A stretch of DNA of 64,000 bases, taken from contig NZ_JBHFPV010000004.1 of NCBI RefSeq assembly GCF_042611095.1, positions 277,015 through 341,014 on the forward strand, written 5' to 3'. Origin of the DNA: Meishania litoralis (GTDB lineage Bacteria > Bacteroidota > Bacteroidia > Flavobacteriales > Flavobacteriaceae). The notes beneath the pieces were generated by a model. That model searched no databases and was not told the DNA's origin. It saw only the letters and a list, made by a program, of their open reading frames with translations. Of the stretch, positions 57,859 through 64,000 are shown piece after piece. Within the stretch, counting starts at the first letter, position 1; each line of letters starts with the position of its first letter. The position numbers were made by a program, and so were the translations under genes.

Positions 57859-60021
57859 ATGGATTACACTTCAAATTTTGGCACAAAAAGATTAATTGCG
57901 TTTATATTTTTAGCGTTCACCACATTCTTTTGTTTCGGCCAGGCTATCATTACTATTGAAGTAAATTGGCCCAATTGGTCATCTGAGAACAGGGTTACGT
58001 TTCGCGATCCTTCAAATGCACAGATTGGGGCAAGTATATGTAATCCGGCGGCATGTTTCAATGGGTCGGGAAACAATTCGTACTATAATATAGGTAGCCC
58101 GGCGACATATACCGGTATAGCCTATGGTAGCGGATACTCCCTATTACTTCAAGATACCTATGGCGATGGATGGAACGGAGTCGGTTCCTATGTACGTGTT
58201 TACCAAGATGGTATCTTGATATTGAATACCGATTTGACCGGAGGTATTTCCTCGACAGTATCTTTCAATATATTGGCACCATCGCCGACCCTTTCAATAA
58301 ACGACGTATCGGTAAATGAAAATACTGGTGTAGCGACATTTACGGTTACGCACGTTGGAAATCCCACTATTGGCCCGTTCACGGCAACATATACTACCGT
58401 CAATGGTACGGCTCTCGCGGGAAGCGATTATACTTCGAGTACCGGCACCCTTAACTTCAATGGAACCGCAGGTGACACGGAGCAAATTACCATTATTATC
58501 ATCGATGAAACTGTATTGGAACCTGATGAAGACTTTCTCGTTCAGTTCACTGGTGCCTCCGATGGTACGGTAAATATCTCGGATACGGCCACCGGAACGA
58601 TTTTGAACGATGATAATGACCCAAATTCGACAAGACCCTACCAAGAACGCTATTCAATGAATTTAAAGGGAGATTTTCTTATGCGGGGTAACACTAACTT
58701 AAGATGTGTGTCCAATTGCCCTTCAAGTCCTACCTCGAATAACCCATCCGTAGTTATGGGATACATAGATGTAGATTCAGATGGTACTACCGTGAACTCA
58801 AGTAGCAGTAATTTTTCCATTCCCGCGGGAGCGACCGTTCAATGGGCCGGACTTTACTGGGGCGGTATGTACAATAGTAGCAATAGTGGTATAACAAACC
58901 CGCCAGGAACCCTTAATATAGATCAGGTAAAGTTTAAAACTCCTTCTGCCGGAACATATGCTACCATTGATGCTGAAATTCGAAATATTGAGACCACGCA
59001 ATTCTCGGGTTGGAGAACTTTCATGTCGTTCGCCGAGGTTACCGATTTAGTGCAATCGGGCGGCAACGGTAATTATTTTGTCGCTGATATCGCATTGACG
59101 ACCGGAAGCTCTTTTACCGGGCCACATGGAGGATGGACAATGGTCATTGTGTACAATGACCCAACCGATAGTACTAGAAATGTGAGTATTTGGGACGGTT
59201 TTGATTTTTTTGGCTTTGGAGCCAATGATACCTTCACTGTTACCGATTTGTTGACCCCTGCAACGGGTGCTTTTGAGACCCATGCCGGTTATTATGGTAT
59301 GGATGGCGAAGCGAGTCATACAGGCGACTATGTTAGCATTAATGGTACGGCATTGTCAAATGGGCTCAACCCGAATAATAACACATTGAATGGTACAATT
59401 ACCGAGTACGGGACTGATGTTGGCGGGAGAAACCCAAATTTCGGATACAGTTGGGGGGTAGATATCGATATGTTCGATGCCACCGGTTCGGTGCCGAATG
59501 GTGCTACTAGTTTGAATGTTCAATTGGGAAGCAGCAATGAAGGTATTTGGGGCGGTGTTTTCGCCGTTTCAAATGAAATAGCATTTCCGGCCGTGTCAAG
59601 CAAGTCTTTCAGCCCATCAACTATCGTGCAAGGAGATGAATCTACGGTAACGATTATTGTCGATAACCCATCTAGGGGAGTGGACCTGACGAATTTTAGT
59701 ATGACCGATACCTTCCCCGCGGGCATGCTAATGTCCGCTACGCCGAATGCCAGCTCATCATGCGGGGGTATCCTCAGCGCAATACCTGGTTCCGATAGTT
59801 TTACGATTTCAGGCATAAATGTTCCGGCCGGAAGTTCTTGCACTTTTACATTTGATGTTGAGACTTTGAACATAGGATCTTACCTCAATACGGTTTATCC
59901 TACGGATACCGCAAATGATCAGGGAATTCCGTTTGAAGGTGAATCCTCTGGCACGTTGATAGTAAAGGTAGGAAGTGTGATTACGAACAGAAGAATAACC
60001 TATCGAGTAAATAAAAACTAA
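57859..60021 (+). CDS. secreted paralogue with Calx-beta domain and TNRRITYRV tail
   Basis: A 720-residue exported protein. Signal peptide about 1-28 (ends FGQ). Residues 29-140 are the same domain as in the previous gene (about 85% alike by eye: ITIEVNWPNWSSENRV, SICNPAACFNGSGNN). A Calx-beta repeat follows (about 145-255, SVNENTGVATFTVTHVG, GTATGTILNDD), then a DUF3344-like domain (GATVQWAGLYWGG) and a DUF11/Ig-like domain (VTIIVDNPSRGVDLTNFSMTD). It ends VITNRRITYRVNKN, matching the previous gene. Tandem gene duplication with exchange of central domains is likely. Confidence 0.78.
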   Translation: MDYTSNFGTKRLIAFIFLAFTTFFCFGQAIITIEVNWPNWSSENRVTFRDPSNAQIGASICNPAACFNGSGNNSYYNIGSPATYTGIAYGSGYSLLLQDTYGDGWNGVGSYVRVYQDGILILNTDLTGGISSTVSFNILAPSPTLSINDVSVNENTGVATFTVTHVGNPTIGPFTATYTTVNGTALAGSDYTSSTGTLNFNGTAGDTEQITIIIIDETVLEPDEDFLVQFTGASDGTVNISDTATGTILNDDNDPNSTRPYQERYSMNLKGDFLMRGNTNLRCVSNCPSSPTSNNPSVVMGYIDVDSDGTTVNSSSSNFSIPAGATVQWAGLYWGGMYNSSNSGITNPPGTLNIDQVKFKTPSAGTYATIDAEIRNIETTQFSGWRTFMSFAEVTDLVQSGGNGNYFVADIALTTGSSFTGPHGGWTMVIVYNDPTDSTRNVSIWDGFDFFGFGANDTFTVTDLLTPATGAFETHAGYYGMDGEASHTGDYVSINGTALSNGLNPNNNTLNGTITEYGTDVGGRNPNFGYSWGVDIDMFDATGSVPNGATSLNVQLGSSNEGIWGGVFAVSNEIAFPAVSSKSFSPSTIVQGDESTVTIIVDNPSRGVDLTNFSMTDTFPAGMLMSATPNASSSCGGILSAIPGSDSFTISGINVPAGSSCTFTFDVETLNIGSYLNTVYPTDTANDQGIPFEGESSGTLIVKVGSVITNRRITYRVNKN

Positions 60022-60531
60022 AGATACAACGGTGAACCAAGAACCAAAAAAGAGATGGATTTTCTTACAGGCGTATGGCCGACAAGTACCGTCTTAATTG
60101 GGATAATCGATGAACGAAACTTTAATGAAAACATTAAAATCAAATGATGAAACCTCAAAATTATAGGACTAGACCGTGCATTTTAACACTTACACAACAT
60201 TTATTTTCATGCGGTGGGCATTAAATTAATTTTGTATGGTGTAGTAAATCCGTTTGTAGAACATAACAGGTTTTAAAACAATTATACGAACCCCAAGTAT
60301 GAATAACTTAACCGACTTAATGATTTTTTTTAAGAGTAATGTCCAGTTTGGACAAAATGATGTTAACACATCTTTCTTCCCTACTTCTTTTCCCTTTCAG
60401 GAAAAAGATCAGCAAAAGTCACAACGTATAAGTTAAAGTAGTTCAATGACAAAGTTCGGTGATTCTTTGAAAGGACACTTGGCAGGTTATTGTGAAAAAA
60501 ATAGATATAGTAGAAATAAAGACAGGTTGTC
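60022..60531. other. 510-base intergenic leader of the collagen-like gene
   Basis: AT-rich with no open frame of note. The only feature I see is an inverted repeat TGTCCA-GTT-TGGACA at 60340-60354, which could bind a dimeric regulator. Confidence 0.4.

Positions 60532-64000
<3,469 letters not shown>

Overview
The window is a chromosomal segment of a marine-type member of the Flavobacteriaceae (Bacteroidota). Supporting this are TAnnTTTG/TTTG promoters, near absence of Shine-Dalgarno sites (with rpsU and rpoC as exceptions), a THX ribosomal protein, a PorP/SprF gene beside a type IX secretion (T9SS) type B substrate, and lineage-typical families such as DUF2851, DUF3467 and four-helix-bundle (S23-type) proteins. 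The genus cannot be fixed by eye; a Maribacter/Zobellia/Arenibacter-like relative is a guess.

Layout. 1-13 kb holds housekeeping genes: a Nudix hydrolase, a lipoprotein M14 peptidase, a three-PAS histidine kinase overlapping a stand-alone receiver, coaD, ddl, a PASTA membrane protein, an RluA-family pseudouridine synthase, yaaA, ribosomal protein THX, a UDG-like protein and ppc. 13.2-13.8 kb is a TonB-plug-type secreted protein broken by a -1 frameshift, followed convergently by an M20 dipeptidase. 15.4-22.8 kb (minus strand) is a complete trp operon, trpE-G-[four-helix cassette]-D-C-F-B-A plus a small membrane protein. It is preceded by a consensus promoter, a 14-residue leader peptide with three consecutive Trp codons, and an intrinsic terminator, which together form a transcription attenuator. 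Four kinds of dispersed repeat have landed in or between its genes.

22.9-32.7 kb holds YceI/MarR, rhodanese, DUF2851, PspC, a K+ channel-RCK protein, an alanine/glycine:cation symporter, a helix-hairpin-helix protein with a terminator-like hairpin in its coding start, acyl-CoA dehydrogenase, rpsU (strong SD), a Xer recombinase and a hibernation factor. 32.8-46.6 kb is the information-processing block: tRNA-Thr, Tyr, Gly, Thr, tuf, tRNA-Trp, secE, nusG, rplK-A-J-L, rpoB, rpoC, DUF3467; prfC follows on the other strand.

48.6-64 kb is a surface/secretion region: a calcium-type Asp-rich repeat protein with a gliding-motility (T9SS type B) C-terminus, PorP/SprF, a TPR/PD40/OmpA protein, two paralogous secreted proteins sharing an N-terminal domain and the same short C-terminal tail, and a very large repeat plus collagen-like protein that runs off the right edge. 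The repeat arrays of the first and last of these are clearly GC-richer and use different codons from their flanks, pointing to recombinational cassette expansion. The best candidates for something not yet described are the shared C-terminal tail (TNRRITYRV), the repeat-cassette architecture, and the four-helix-bundle element with about 30-bp inverted repeats sitting exactly between trpG and trpD.
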